Below are positions 34,174-42,482 of a stretch of DNA of 64,000 nt, piece after piece. Source of the stretch: Hydrogenispora ethanolica. Lineage in GTDB: Bacteria > Bacillota > UBA4882 > UBA8346. The stretch covers positions 46,749 through 110,748 of the forward strand of contig NZ_SLUN01000020.1 of assembly GCF_004340685.1 (NCBI RefSeq). The letters run 5' to 3'. Within the stretch, counting starts at the first letter, position 1. Each line of letters begins with the position of its first letter. Made by a program: the position numbers and the translations under genes. Under the pieces are notes generated by a model. The model had not been told where the DNA came from, searched no databases, and was given only the letters and a program-made list of their open reading frames with translations.

Positions 34174-34936
34174 AGAACCGATAATTCACACCAATTACGG
34201 CTCCGCTGGTCTCGCTCTTCCAGAGTCTGGCGCCGCCGCCCTCCAGCTCGAGGCCACGGTAGCGGTACCCCAGATAAGCTCCGATATGGTCGGTAAACAT
34301 ATAATTCAACCGGAGCTTGGCGGATTTCATGTCGACATCCTCCACTTTCCGGGCGATACCGGTGCCCGGGAGCATCGAATCGTCGCTGGCGCCATCCACG
34401 GCATAAGCCAGATCCAGCTCGGCGGAGATTTTGTCAGTAAAGTTGTAGCTAACGTCCACTCCTATGGAGGTGGCATGGGTCTTGCCGGTCATCGGGTTGT
34501 CGCTGTCATCAATATGGGTGTACGAGAGGGTCAAATCGGTTCGATACTTGTCATTCCCCAAAACTTTGTACCCCAATTTCACATCATAAAGGCTATAATC
34601 GCACGATTGAGCATAATCAAAATTGTGGACCCGGGGACGGTGATGGTGCCATACGACATATTGGCCGCTGCCTTTCAGATCATAGTCGCCTTTGCCGTAT
34701 TCCGCCGCCAATTTCCATGGGTCGCCTTTGAATTCGACCCCGACGAAGTTGAGTGACAGGTCCTCATCCGATTTGATACTGGGATTTACAACCCATGCGG
34801 GCAGATCGGAAACCTCTCCGGTAGCGTTGCCCTGATTCCCCATGCTGTCGACATAGACATCGACAGCCGCCGCGGTGCTGATGGCCGGAATAAAGGTCAG
34901 GCACAACAACGCCACCAATACCAAAATCCGCTTCAT
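34172..34936 (-). CDS. Small outer-membrane beta-barrel protein
   Basis: The start at 34936 (MKRILVLVALLCLTFIPAIS) has AAGGGGG upstream and gives 254 residues with a classic signal peptide cleaved near AAA-VD. The mature part is rich in alternating aromatic and polar residues typical of membrane beta-strands ('DLTLSYTHIDDS', 'ATSIGVDVSYNF', 'AELDLAYAVDG', 'SAKLRLNYMFTDHIGAYLGYRY') and ends in Tyr-Arg-Phe, the C-terminal aromatic recognised by BAM. A His-rich stretch (HHHRPRVH) lies near residue 105. No specific family is recognised. It supports an outer membrane. A MITE copy abuts its stop. Confidence 0.75.
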   Translation of the reverse strand: MKRILVLVALLCLTFIPAISTAAAVDVYVDSMGNQGNATGEVSDLPAWVVNPSIKSDEDLSLNFVGVEFKGDPWKLAAEYGKGDYDLKGSGQYVVWHHHRPRVHNFDYAQSCDYSLYDVKLGYKVLGNDKYRTDLTLSYTHIDDSDNPMTGKTHATSIGVDVSYNFTDKISAELDLAYAVDGASDDSMLPGTGIARKVEDVDMKSAKLRLNYMFTDHIGAYLGYRYRGLELEGGGARLWKSETSGAVIGVNYRF

Positions 34937-35132
34937 ACAGAAAATTCCCCCTTCATCGATTCGGGACTTTTCATCCCAGTGCGTATTGTATGATTGGATT
35001 TTTCCGGATGTGCGACGGGCATTTTTTAAAAAAATTTCGGCGCGGGACTCACAAATTGCAGTCCGGCGCAGGAATGGCCGCAACCATCACGAATTGTACT
35101 GATTTGTTTCAAAAAAACGATTGGAGTCCGAG

Positions 35133-36053
35133 ATGTTCCGTAGAAAACCCCTTTCTGTCCTGCCGGTTTTATTGGCCGTTATCGCGCTGATAATCGGGAT
35201 CCAAGTCAAGCCGCTCCAAAAGACCGGCGCTCCGCTTCCCAGCCCAAGTCCCCGCGCCAGGCTCAGCGTGACCTTCATCGATGTCGGCCAGGCCGATTCC
35301 ATCCTGGTGCGTACGCCCACCGGCCACGCCATGCTGATCGACGCCGGGAATCGCGAAGACTTCGAAGTGATCGAGCGGTATTTAACGGCGTCCGTCCCCA
35401 GCGACTCCGCCGGCCGGCCAAAGCTGGATGTGGTGATCGGCACCCATCCCCACGAAGACCATATCGGCAGCATGGCGCAGATCGTCGCATCTTCCGCCAT
35501 CGGCCGGCTTTGCCTTCCCAAAGCCGCCGCCAACACCCGGACCTTCGAAGACCTTTTGCTGGCCGTTAAGGCGGCGAATTTAAAAGTCACCCCTGCCAAG
35601 GCCGGCATCGCCTTTGCGCTGGATGCCGATACCCGGGTGGAGTTTCTGGCGCCCAACAGCGCCCACTATGAGGAGCTGAATAACTACAGCGTCGTGGCCA
35701 AGGTCACTTACAAAAAAATCTCTTTCCTGCTGACCGGGGACGCCGAAAGCCTCTCCGAGGAAGAGATGCTGGAGCGGGGCTATGATCTCCGGGCCGACGT
35801 CCTCAAGGTCGGCCACCATGGCAGCAGCTCCTCGACCGGGGCTCACTTCTTGAGCCAAGTGGCGCCCAAAGCCGCCGTGATCTCGGTGGGAAAGGGCAAT
35901 TCGTACCGTCATCCCAGCCGGACCACGCTAAAACGCCTGAAAGACCAAGGGACGCGCGTATACCGCACGGACCGCAGTGGCACTATCCGGATTGAAACCG
36001 ATGGAACGCGGTTATTTTATCAGGTGGAGAAAGGAGCGTCAGGCGGATCATGA
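35133..36053 (+). CDS. Secreted ComEC/Rec2-like metallo-beta-lactamase-fold protein
   Basis: ATG at 35133 follows GGAGTCCGAG; 306 residues. An N-terminal hydrophobic segment (about 8-26) anchors or exports it. The metallo-beta-lactamase core follows: 'LSVTFIDVGQADSILVRTP', the metal motif 'VVIGTHPHEDHIGSM' (His-x-His-x-Asp-His), 'FLLTGDAESLSEEEML', 'LKVGHHGSSSSTG' and 'AVISVGKGNSYRHPS'. These are the marks of the stand-alone ComEC C-terminal-like family, thought to be extracytoplasmic nucleases or phosphodiesterases. It overlaps the DUF3006 gene by 4 bp, a common pairing. Confidence 0.9.
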   Translation: MFRRKPLSVLPVLLAVIALIIGIQVKPLQKTGAPLPSPSPRARLSVTFIDVGQADSILVRTPTGHAMLIDAGNREDFEVIERYLTASVPSDSAGRPKLDVVIGTHPHEDHIGSMAQIVASSAIGRLCLPKAAANTRTFEDLLLAVKAANLKVTPAKAGIAFALDADTRVEFLAPNSAHYEELNNYSVVAKVTYKKISFLLTGDAESLSEEEMLERGYDLRADVLKVGHHGSSSSTGAHFLSQVAPKAAVISVGKGNSYRHPSRTTLKRLKDQGTRVYRTDRSGTIRIETDGTRLFYQVEKGASGGS

Positions 36054-36244
36054 AAGTTATCATCGACCGGTTTGAAGGAGAGTACGCCCTGGTCGAACTG
36101 GAGAATCGCGAGATCGCCGCCCTCTCCAGGCAATTGGTGCCCGGGGCCAAAGAAGGCGACGTGATCGAGATCCGGATCGACCCGGCGGCCCGGCGGAAGC
36201 GGGAAGCCGAAATCGATCAGCTAATGGGTGAAGTATTCGAATAA
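36050..36244 (+). CDS. DUF3006 domain protein
   Basis: The 64-residue protein overlaps the preceding gene by 4 bp. It starts 'MKVIIDRFEGEYALVELEN' and has the acidic-basic pattern 'GAKEGDVIEIRIDPAARRKR' typical of DUF3006. Such small beta-barrel proteins are regularly encoded beside ComEC-like metallo-beta-lactamases, suggesting a joint but unknown role. A terminator follows 16 bp downstream. Confidence 0.9.
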   Translation: MKVIIDRFEGEYALVELENREIAALSRQLVPGAKEGDVIEIRIDPAARRKREAEIDQLMGEVFE

Positions 36245-36259
36245 ACAAACACTCGTGCC

Positions 36260-36284
36260 AACGCCGCCGGTTTCGGCGGCGTTT
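36260..36284 (+). terminator. Rho-independent terminator
   Basis: AACGCCGCC and GGCGGCGTT pair over 9 bp with a 6-nt loop just after the DUF3006 gene. The following T run is short (TTT). Confidence 0.75.
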
Positions 36285-36410
36285 ACCATTGCCATGGGAA
36301 GCTGTTCATTTTTGTCTCCATGCCATTCCGATTTCGGTCCGGGATATTCTGGTATCAACTTAGCTCCGCTTACTCTCTGACTGTACTCGGTTTTCGCCGT
36401 ACTTCCCAAC

Positions 36411-36734
36411 TTATCCACAGCCAAAACCATGAACCACGTTAAACGGATCCGTTTATCCACAAAAACAGATGACTTATTCACAAAAAAAGCTTGCTGAACG
36501 ACTGAGCAAGCTCTCCCTTTCACAAAACAAGCTTGCTTATCCACAAAAAGAGCTTGCCGAGCGACTGAGCGAGCTCTCTTATTCACAAAACGAGCTCACT
36601 CATCCACAAAAAGAGCTCGCTGAACGACTGAGCGAGCTCTCTTATTCACAAAACAAGCTCGCTCATCCACAAAAAGAGCTCGCTGAACGACTGAGCAAGC
36701 TCTCTTATTCACAAAACCAGCTTGCTCATCCACA
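36411..36734 (+). repeat. DnaA-box array on a 21-bp lattice (63-bp higher-order repeat)
   Basis: Seven exact copies of the DnaA box TTATNCACA start at 36411, 36453, 36474, 36537, 36579, 36642 and 36705. Three one-mismatch copies TCATCCACA start at 36600, 36663 and 36726. All read on the plus strand and all starts differ by multiples of 21 bp. From 36474 on, a 63-bp unit recurs: box, 21 bp, box, then a hairpin such as GAGCTCGCT-gaacgactg-AGCGAGCTC (36613-36639). Translated, the array gives seven-residue repeats on both strands, but without ribosome sites. No dnaA, dnaN or rep gene is nearby. A 50-bp AT-rich tract lies at 36930-36980. A DnaA titration or regulatory cluster is the favoured reading. 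Confidence 0.85.
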
Positions 36735-36896
36735 AAAAGAGCTCGCTGAACGACCGAATGAGCTCTTTCAGTCACCCAAAGCGATCCGTGATTCATAAGT
36801 TTACGCCCTCCAAGGACGAACATCCGCCGCAAAGGGCCAGGGTTGGGTCCATACGCCGCCATGACTTATTCGATCCCATTGCGATAAAGCATAAAC

Positions 36897-36928
36897 AAAG
36901 GCTGTTGATCTCCCGATCAACAGCCTTT
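36897..36928. terminator. Bidirectional rho-independent terminator
   Basis: AAAGGCTGTTGATC and GATCAACAGCCTTT form a perfect 14-bp stem with a 4-nt loop. It lies downstream of livF on the minus strand and also ends any transcript leaving the DnaA-box array. Confidence 0.88.
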
Positions 36929-36980
36929 TAACATTTTGACCTTAATATCTTAATATGTTTTATTTCTTTCTAAAAAAGTT

Positions 36981-37700
36981 TCATTGCCCCGTCCCGTGTC
37001 CCAGATACGCCTTTTTTACTTCCTCATTGGCCAGCAGTTCCCGGCCCGGCCCTTTCAGGGTGATTCTGCCGGTCTCCAGGACATAGCCGACATCGGCGAT
37101 GTGCAGGGCGGCGTTGGCGTTCTGCTCGATCAGGAGAATAGTGACACCTTGTTTTTTATGGATCTCCTGGATGATGCGGAAGATCTCCTTCACGATCATC
37201 GGCGCGAGGCCCAGGGACGGTTCATCCATCATCAACAGTTTTGGCCGGGACAAAAGCGCCCGCCCCACCGCCAGCATCTGCTGCTCGCCGCCGGAGAGGG
37301 TTCCCGACAGCTGCCAGGATCGTTGCTTCAGGATCGGGAAGAGACTGTAGACCCATTCGATGTCATCTTTGATCCCCGCTTCATCGCTGCGGTAATAGGC
37401 GCCGATCCTCAGGTTCTCCAGTACCGTCAGGTTGGCGAAGACCCGCCGGCCTTCGGGGACCAGAGTGATCCCGTTCTTCGCCATGTTCTGGGTCTTCTCT
37501 TTTAATAAATCGGCTCCATGATAGGTGATGGACCCGCCGCGCGGCTTGACCAGGCCCATGATCGCCCGGAGCGTGGTGCTCTTGCCGGCGCCGTTGGCCC
37601 CGACCAGCGTAACGATCTTGCCCTCTTCCACCTCCAGGTTGATTCCCTTTAAGGCTTCGATCCCCCCGTAGGCGACGACCAGATTCTCGATTTTAAGCAT
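36981..37700 (-). CDS. livF: Branched-chain amino acid ABC transporter ATPase LivF
   Basis: Start at 37700 (MLKIENLVVAYGGIEALKGI), overlapping the livG 3' end by 8 bp; 239 residues. Walker A 'VTLVGANGAGKSTTLRAIMG', Q-loop 'LVPEGRRVFANLTVLENLRIGAY' (LivF-type), ABC signature 'LSGGEQQMLAVGRALLSRPK' and Walker B 'LLMMDEPSLGLAP' are all present. LivF and LivG form the ATPase pair that drives import by LivHM. It is the last gene of the livKHMGF unit, followed by a strong terminator. Confidence 0.95.
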   Translation of the reverse strand: MLKIENLVVAYGGIEALKGINLEVEEGKIVTLVGANGAGKSTTLRAIMGLVKPRGGSITYHGADLLKEKTQNMAKNGITLVPEGRRVFANLTVLENLRIGAYYRSDEAGIKDDIEWVYSLFPILKQRSWQLSGTLSGGEQQMLAVGRALLSRPKLLMMDEPSLGLAPMIVKEIFRIIQEIHKKQGVTILLIEQNANAALHIADVGYVLETGRITLKGPGRELLANEEVKKAYLGHGTGQ

Positions 37701-38463
37701 CCTCTTCCACCCCCAGATACGCTTCGATGACCCGCGGATCGTTCTGAATCTCATGCGGGGAACCGCTGGCGATGGTGACGCCGTAATCCAATACGTAAAT
37801 CCGCTCCGAGATCCCCATGACCACGTCCATATGGTGTTCGATCATGAAGATTGTCAGATCGTATTCGGCCCGGATCTCCTTGATGAATACCGTCAAGTCC
37901 GCCGCTTCCTTGGGGTTCATGCCGGCGGCCGGTTCATCCAGGAGCAGGATCCGGGGGCCCGTGGCCAAGGCCCGGGCGATCTCCAGCCGGCGCTGCAGAC
38001 CATACGGCAGGGAGCTGGCTTTCTCGTCCTTGAATTGGCTCAATCCGACCCGCTCCAAGAGCGCCAGCGATTTCTGGTGCATCAACCGTTCCTCGCCGCG
38101 GTAAGCCGGAAGTTTCAGGATCGCCGTCAGAAAATTGGACTTCAGATGAAGATGGTTGGCGATGAGCACATTCTCCAGCACGCTTAGATCCCGGAAGAGC
38201 CGGATATTCTGAAAAGTCCGGGCGATGCCCCGGCCGGTGATCAGATCCGGACGCAAGCCGGTGATATCTTTATCCATCAGGATCACCCGGCCCTGGGTCG
38301 GCCGGTAAACGCCGGTGATCATGTTGAAGGCGGTGGTCTTGCCGGCGCCGTTCGGGCCGATCAGGGCGACGATCTCTCCCTTTTCCAAGTTCAGATTGAA
38401 ATCTTTCACAGCGGTCAAGCCGCCGAACTGCATGGTCAAATGCTCGACTTGGAGTAAACTCAT
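37693..38463 (-). CDS. livG: Branched-chain amino acid ABC transporter ATPase LivG
   Basis: 256 residues. Walker A 'VALIGPNGAGKTTAFNMITG', the LivG phrase 'GIARTFQNIRLFRDLSVLENVLIANH', signature region 'ASSLPYGLQRRLEIARALAT' (a Leu-Pro-Tyr-Gly variant normal for LivG), Walker B 'ILLLDEPAAGMNP' and switch His in 'FMIEHHMDVVM'. It overlaps livM by 4 bp and livF by 8 bp. Confidence 0.95.
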   Translation of the reverse strand: MSLLQVEHLTMQFGGLTAVKDFNLNLEKGEIVALIGPNGAGKTTAFNMITGVYRPTQGRVILMDKDITGLRPDLITGRGIARTFQNIRLFRDLSVLENVLIANHLHLKSNFLTAILKLPAYRGEERLMHQKSLALLERVGLSQFKDEKASSLPYGLQRRLEIARALATGPRILLLDEPAAGMNPKEAADLTVFIKEIRAEYDLTIFMIEHHMDVVMGISERIYVLDYGVTIASGSPHEIQNDPRVIEAYLGVEEDA

Positions 38464-39536
38464 GAATTGCTACCTCCCCCGGGCAGCGGCCGTTTGGGCC
38501 GCGGGAGCCACTTCTTCCACCAAGGGTGCTTCAAAAACCCGTCCCAACTGAATTCGTTGGTGCCCATCAAGCCATGCCGGTAAAAGATGACCACCAGCAT
38601 CAAGAGGGCCGAGAAGACCACCGCCCTCAGCCCGACCTTGCCGTCGAAGGCCACGAAACCCAGGTCGATCCGTTCGTCGAGAAAGCGCAGCACTTCATTG
38701 GCGATGGTAAAAATGAAGGCCGAGATGATCGTGCCGGTAAAGCTGCCCATGCCGCCGAGCACAATGATCAGCAGGATGTTGTACGTAAAGATGAAAGTGA
38801 ACATCTTGGGGTCGATGGTGCCGAGCAGGTTTCCCAGCAGCCCGCCGCCGATTCCGGCAAAGAACGCGCCGACCACAAAGGAGAGGCTCTTGTGTTTGGC
38901 AAGATTGATCCCCATGCTCTCCGCGGCGATCTCATCCTCGCGAATGGCTTTTAAGGCCCGGCCGTAGCTGCTATTGATCAGCGAGAGCAGGATTACCAGG
39001 GTGACAAGGCCGGTGCCGAAACTCCAATACAGATTGGTGATGGCCGGGATGCCTTTCAGTCCCAACGCGCCGTTGGTGAGGCTCTGGGTATTGGTAAAGA
39101 TGACCCGGATAATCTCGCCGAACCCCAGCGTGGCGATAGCCAGGTAATCCCCTTTTAAGCGCAGGGCCGGCGCGCCGATCAGATAGCCGGCGAAAGCCGC
39201 CAAGATCCCGCCAAGGACCAACGCCAGCGGAAACGGCAGCGTCAAGGTATCGAGCGGTTTGATCAGCGGCGCCATGTAAAAGATCTGCTGCTTGGTCGCC
39301 TCCGGCATGGTCAACAGCGCCGTGGTATAAGCGCCGACGGCCATAAACCCGGCGTGGCCCAGTGAAAAAAGCCCGGTAAAGCCGTTCACCAGGTTCATGC
39401 TGAGCCCCAGGATGGCGTAGATGGCGCAGACATTCAAGATGCGCACCACATAGATGTCGAGAAAATGATCGGCGTAAATCAGAAACAGCAATAAAACCAG
39501 CAAAGCGACGGCGGTCAAAATCCGTTTCTTCAGCAT
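38460..39536 (-). CDS. livM: Branched-chain amino acid ABC permease LivM
   Basis: 358 residues with about eight to ten transmembrane helices. Typical LivM phrases are 'LGLSMNLVNGFTGLFSLGHAGFMAVGAYTTALL', 'LRLKGDYLAIATLGFGEIIRVIFTN', the EAA-like coupling loop 'ALKAIREDEIAAESMGINLAKHKSLSFVVGAFFAGIGGGL' and 'VLGGMGSFTGTIISAFIF' (quoted in parts of one continuous chain). With LivH it forms the membrane channel. The three-base gap to livH and overlap with livG show tight coupling. Confidence 0.93.
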   Translation of the reverse strand: MLKKRILTAVALLVLLLFLIYADHFLDIYVVRILNVCAIYAILGLSMNLVNGFTGLFSLGHAGFMAVGAYTTALLTMPEATKQQIFYMAPLIKPLDTLTLPFPLALVLGGILAAFAGYLIGAPALRLKGDYLAIATLGFGEIIRVIFTNTQSLTNGALGLKGIPAITNLYWSFGTGLVTLVILLSLINSSYGRALKAIREDEIAAESMGINLAKHKSLSFVVGAFFAGIGGGLLGNLLGTIDPKMFTFIFTYNILLIIVLGGMGSFTGTIISAFIFTIANEVLRFLDERIDLGFVAFDGKVGLRAVVFSALLMLVVIFYRHGLMGTNEFSWDGFLKHPWWKKWLPRPKRPLPGGGSNS

Positions 39537-39539
39537 CGG

Positions 39540-40433
39540 TCACACCTTCTCCGCGATTTTTTCGCCCATGATGCCGGTGGGCTTGTATAAAAGGATCACA
39601 ATCAACAGCACAAAGGCGAACGCGTCCCGGTAGCCGGTGAGCGTCGGCAGAAAAGCCACCAGCATAATCTCGCCGATCCCCAGGATAAAACCGCCGACCA
39701 CCGCACCGCCGATGTTGCCGATGCCGCCGATTACCGCCGCAATGAAACATTTCAAGCCGGGCATTACGCCCATCAGCGGCGCAATCTGCGGGAACTTCAT
39801 GCCCCACATGATTCCGCCCACCGCCGCCAGAAGCGAGCCGATTCCAAAGGTCAGGGAGATGGTGCGGTCGACGTTGACCCCCATCACCCGCGCGGTCTCA
39901 TGATCGCGCGATACGGCGCGCATGGCCATGCCGGTCTTGGTCCGGTTGATCAGGTACAGCAGGCCGGCCAGGCAGATCCCGGTTACCACCGGGATATAGA
40001 AGGTCAGCTTCTGGATGGAGACCGTCCCCACCTGGACCACGTCAGTAAAGACTTCCGGAGTGGGAAAGGGTTTGGGCACTCCGCCGAAGAGCACGGTGGT
40101 CAGGTTCTCCAGCAAAAACGAGGCGCCGATGGCCGAGATCAGGATCGAGATCTTCGGCGCGTCCCGCAGCGGCCGGTAGGCAGTGGCCTCCACGCCCATT
40201 CCCAGGAGGGCCGTCAACACCAGCACCAACGGGAACACAATATACCAGGGGATGCCGAAGGTCATCACCCCGAAGAACCCGAAATAAGTCGCCATCATAA
40301 AAATATCGCCGTGGGCGAAGTTGATCAATCGTAAAATTCCATAAACCATGGTATAACCGATGGCGATCAGGGCATACAGGCTTCCCAGGGAGATCCCGTT
40401 GGTCAGATGCTGCAAGAATATGTCAAACGTCAT
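39540..40433 (-). CDS. livH: Branched-chain amino acid ABC permease LivH
   Basis: ATG at 40433 with GGCGGTG 6 nt upstream; 297 residues, about eight helices. It begins 'LTNGISLGSLYALIAIGYTM' and 'VYGILRLINFAHGDIFMMAT', both diagnostic for LivH, with the coupling loop 'MAMRAVSRDHETARVMGVNV' and 'KCFIAAVIGGIGNIGGAVVG' near the end. A strong hairpin separates it from livK, so the binding protein is probably made in excess. Confidence 0.93.
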   Translation of the reverse strand: MTFDIFLQHLTNGISLGSLYALIAIGYTMVYGILRLINFAHGDIFMMATYFGFFGVMTFGIPWYIVFPLVLVLTALLGMGVEATAYRPLRDAPKISILISAIGASFLLENLTTVLFGGVPKPFPTPEVFTDVVQVGTVSIQKLTFYIPVVTGICLAGLLYLINRTKTGMAMRAVSRDHETARVMGVNVDRTISLTFGIGSLLAAVGGIMWGMKFPQIAPLMGVMPGLKCFIAAVIGGIGNIGGAVVGGFILGIGEIMLVAFLPTLTGYRDAFAFVLLIVILLYKPTGIMGEKIAEKV

Positions 40434-40465
40434 GAATAACACCGCCAATAGCTATTTTCTACGGC

Positions 40466-40500
40466 GTTGCGCCTTCTTCCCTGCGGAAAGAAGGCGCAAC
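40466..40500 (-). promoter_or_regulatory. Intercistronic hairpin between livK and livH
   Basis: GTTGCGCCTTCTT and AAGAAGGCGCAAC form a perfect 13-bp stem with a 9-nt loop and no T run. In transporter operons such hairpins after the binding-protein gene stabilise its mRNA and lower downstream expression. This role is inferred from position. Confidence 0.75.
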
Positions 40501-40517
40501 CTGAAAGAGTCGTCTTT

Positions 40518-41657
40518 TTAGAACGGATGGATGGTGTCCATATAGGTGAATTTGCCGTCTTTCACCACTTTGATGACGGCGTCCTTGACGGCGTTGCGGT
40601 TCTCATCCAGCGTGATCATTCCGGCGGCGCCCGGGAAATTCTTGGTCCTGGCGAGCTGGGCGCGGACTTTGACGGTATTGGTGGACTTGGCCCGTTTGAT
40701 GGCGTCCAGAATCAGGATGTAAGCGTCATAACCGAGCGCGGATACAGCGGCCGGTTCTTTCTTGTAATCTTTGCGGTACGCGGCCAAGAACTTCTGGGAC
40801 TCTTTGGTGATCGGCTTCTCGGTGGCGAAGAAGGTCGAGAAGACGGCGCCCTCGACGGCTGCCTTGCCGATATCCAGGAATTCCTGGGTCTCCCAGGTGT
40901 CGCCGCCGATGATCGGCGTCTTGATGCCAAGCTTGCGGGCCTGGCTGATCACCAGGGCGGACTCGGTGAAGTTCCCCGGGGCGAAGATGACGTCGGGATT
41001 CTTAGCCTTGATATTGGTCAATTGGGCCGAGAAATCCTGGTCGCCGGTGTTGTAGTTGGCGACTTCGACGATACAGTTGGAATCCTTGGTCAGCTTCTTG
41101 AAGCTGTCGGTGAAGAATTTGGCCAGTCCCACCGCGTAATCATTGGAAACTTCCTGGACGATCGCGGCCTTTTTGGCCTTTAACTTGTTAAAAGCATAAT
41201 TGGCCATCACCGTTCCCTGGAAGGGATCGATGAAACATACCCGGAAGTAATATTCGTTGCCTTGGGTGACCAGCGGGTTGGTGCAGGAAGCGCCGACGGT
41301 CGGCACTTTGCCGTTCTTGACGATGTCGCCGGCGGCCATTGACAAGGAGCTGCCCCAGCTGCCGATGATGGCGGTCACTTTCTCCTTCTCCACCAGACGG
41401 GCCGCGGCGGTGGCGGCTTCCACCTTGTCCGACTTGTTGTCGGCGATCACCAGTTGAACCTTGGAGCCGAGCACGGTCGGATAGAGTTTGTTGGCAAGCT
41501 TGATTCCTTCCACTTCGAGTTGCCCGCCGGCAGCGTTGGCGCCGGTCATCGGTTCAAAGACGCCGATCTTGATGACGTTCGCTCCTTGTACGCCGACAGT
41601 GGCGAAAAGGGTTGCCACGATCATCATCGCCAGCAGTAAAGCAAATCCTCGTTTCAT
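40518..41657 (-). CDS. livK: Branched-chain amino acid ABC transporter substrate-binding protein
   Basis: 379 residues with a signal peptide (about 1-25, 'LLLAMMIVATLFATVGVQGA'). The mature part has the Peripla_BP_6 (Leu/Ile/Val-binding) fold: 'IKIGVFEPMTGANAAGGQLEVEGIKLA', 'VTAIIGSWGSSLSMAAGDIV', 'VPTVGASCTNPLVTQG', 'VSNDYAVGLAKFFTDSFKKL' and 'LGYDAYILILDAIKRA'. It has no lipobox, so it is a free periplasmic protein, as in diderms. It is the promoter-proximal gene of the livKHMGF operon. The exact ligand could be another amino acid or amide. Confidence 0.93.
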   Translation of the reverse strand: MKRGFALLLAMMIVATLFATVGVQGANVIKIGVFEPMTGANAAGGQLEVEGIKLANKLYPTVLGSKVQLVIADNKSDKVEAATAAARLVEKEKVTAIIGSWGSSLSMAAGDIVKNGKVPTVGASCTNPLVTQGNEYYFRVCFIDPFQGTVMANYAFNKLKAKKAAIVQEVSNDYAVGLAKFFTDSFKKLTKDSNCIVEVANYNTGDQDFSAQLTNIKAKNPDVIFAPGNFTESALVISQARKLGIKTPIIGGDTWETQEFLDIGKAAVEGAVFSTFFATEKPITKESQKFLAAYRKDYKKEPAAVSALGYDAYILILDAIKRAKSTNTVKVRAQLARTKNFPGAAGMITLDENRNAVKDAVIKVVKDGKFTYMDTIHPF

Positions 41658-41970
41658 AGTTCTTTCTCCCCCTTTTTATATGGTTATCCCGGGCCTGGCG
41701 ACGCCTCCATGATGATTCGGTTCCGTATCAGCCATCGCTTTTTGAGATCCTGGCGATAGGCCGATTGAAACCGGTCATTGGAATTCGCTTCATCCAGAAC
41801 CAGCGGGATCATCCCCAACTCCGAACCTGCCGCACGATGATGGAACAAAAACAACAGCCGCAGGGTTCCTGCAAGTTGTAGCCCTAGAACGTACAAAAAC
41901 CGGACTCGGTTGCAAATCATTATAAGTTTTGAATCGCGCTCTCGGATTGGATAAGTTGATTTTCCCTTCT
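41658..41970. other. Upstream region of livK, no gene seen
   Basis: The bases next to livK hold its ribosome site (GGGGGAGAAAG). No frame here has a credible start signal and no further structure stands out before the MITE copy at 41971. Confidence 0.4.
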
Positions 41971-42102
41971 AGAAGCCATGTGATAAAGTCTCTTTCACTT
42001 CGATTCGACCTGCAAAAGGATGTTAACACCGACTTTATCACTTGCTTCTCTGAGCTTTTGTGTTCACCCTGGCCTTCGGACAGGGTTTATCACAACGCTT
42101 CT
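41971..42102 (-). repeat. MITE-like repeat, copy E
   Basis: Full copy in reverse orientation, from AGAAGCCATGTGATAAAG to CACAACGCTTCT. It is flanked by TTCT and AGAT. The part ACTTTATCACTTGCTTCTCTGAGC and onward is almost identical to copy D. Confidence 0.87.
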
Positions 42103-42239
42103 AGATAGTTCACTAATATATTACACTATTTTAGTTATATTGTATATATTTTCAACCAACACAACGGGAGCTTAACAATAAAAATGACATCCATGTTTCA
42201 AATCTCCCCCAAACGGAGCTCCGATAACCCAAACCTGAC

Positions 42240-42480
42240 ACTATCCTTCTGCAGGGCGAGTCCGTTTTGCCAATGGGCGGCTTTCGCCCGCCGCGGGGCG
42301 GACGTTACCCGTGCACGGGCACCGGTTTCTTGAAGCCGGGCACTCCCGGCCCCGCCCGAGGCAGCGCCGGTCCGGACTGAGGCAGGCACTACCCCGGAGA
42401 AGGCGGAGTTCTCCCGGTCGGGGGCAACGCATGCCTTGACCCGGGTCGTTCCCGCCCCGCTCAGGGCGGACTCGCGCCGC
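42240..42480. other. GC-rich, hairpin-dense intergenic block
   Basis: About 240 bp of very high GC content with many short inverted repeats, for example GGGCGGCTTTCGCCC, CCCGTGCACGGG and GGAGAAGGCGGAGTTCTCC. It differs sharply from the AT-rich stretch just before it (42103-42190). No frame has a ribosome site or resembles a protein. It directly follows the stop of the AraC-type gene. Confidence 0.5.
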
Positions 42481-42482
42481 TC

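Noticed and set aside
36411..36734. CRISPR array
   Set aside because: The regular repeats have no unique spacers; the whole 63-bp unit is repeated. No cas gene is present.
36411..36980. Chromosomal origin oriC
   Set aside because: Boxes are all in one orientation, a terminator lies between them and the AT-rich tract, and no dnaA, dnaN, rep or par gene is nearby. Kept only as a less likely alternative.
42198..42432. Two 63-codon frames in the GC-rich block
   Set aside because: Composition follows the GC-rich palindromic DNA; no start signal.
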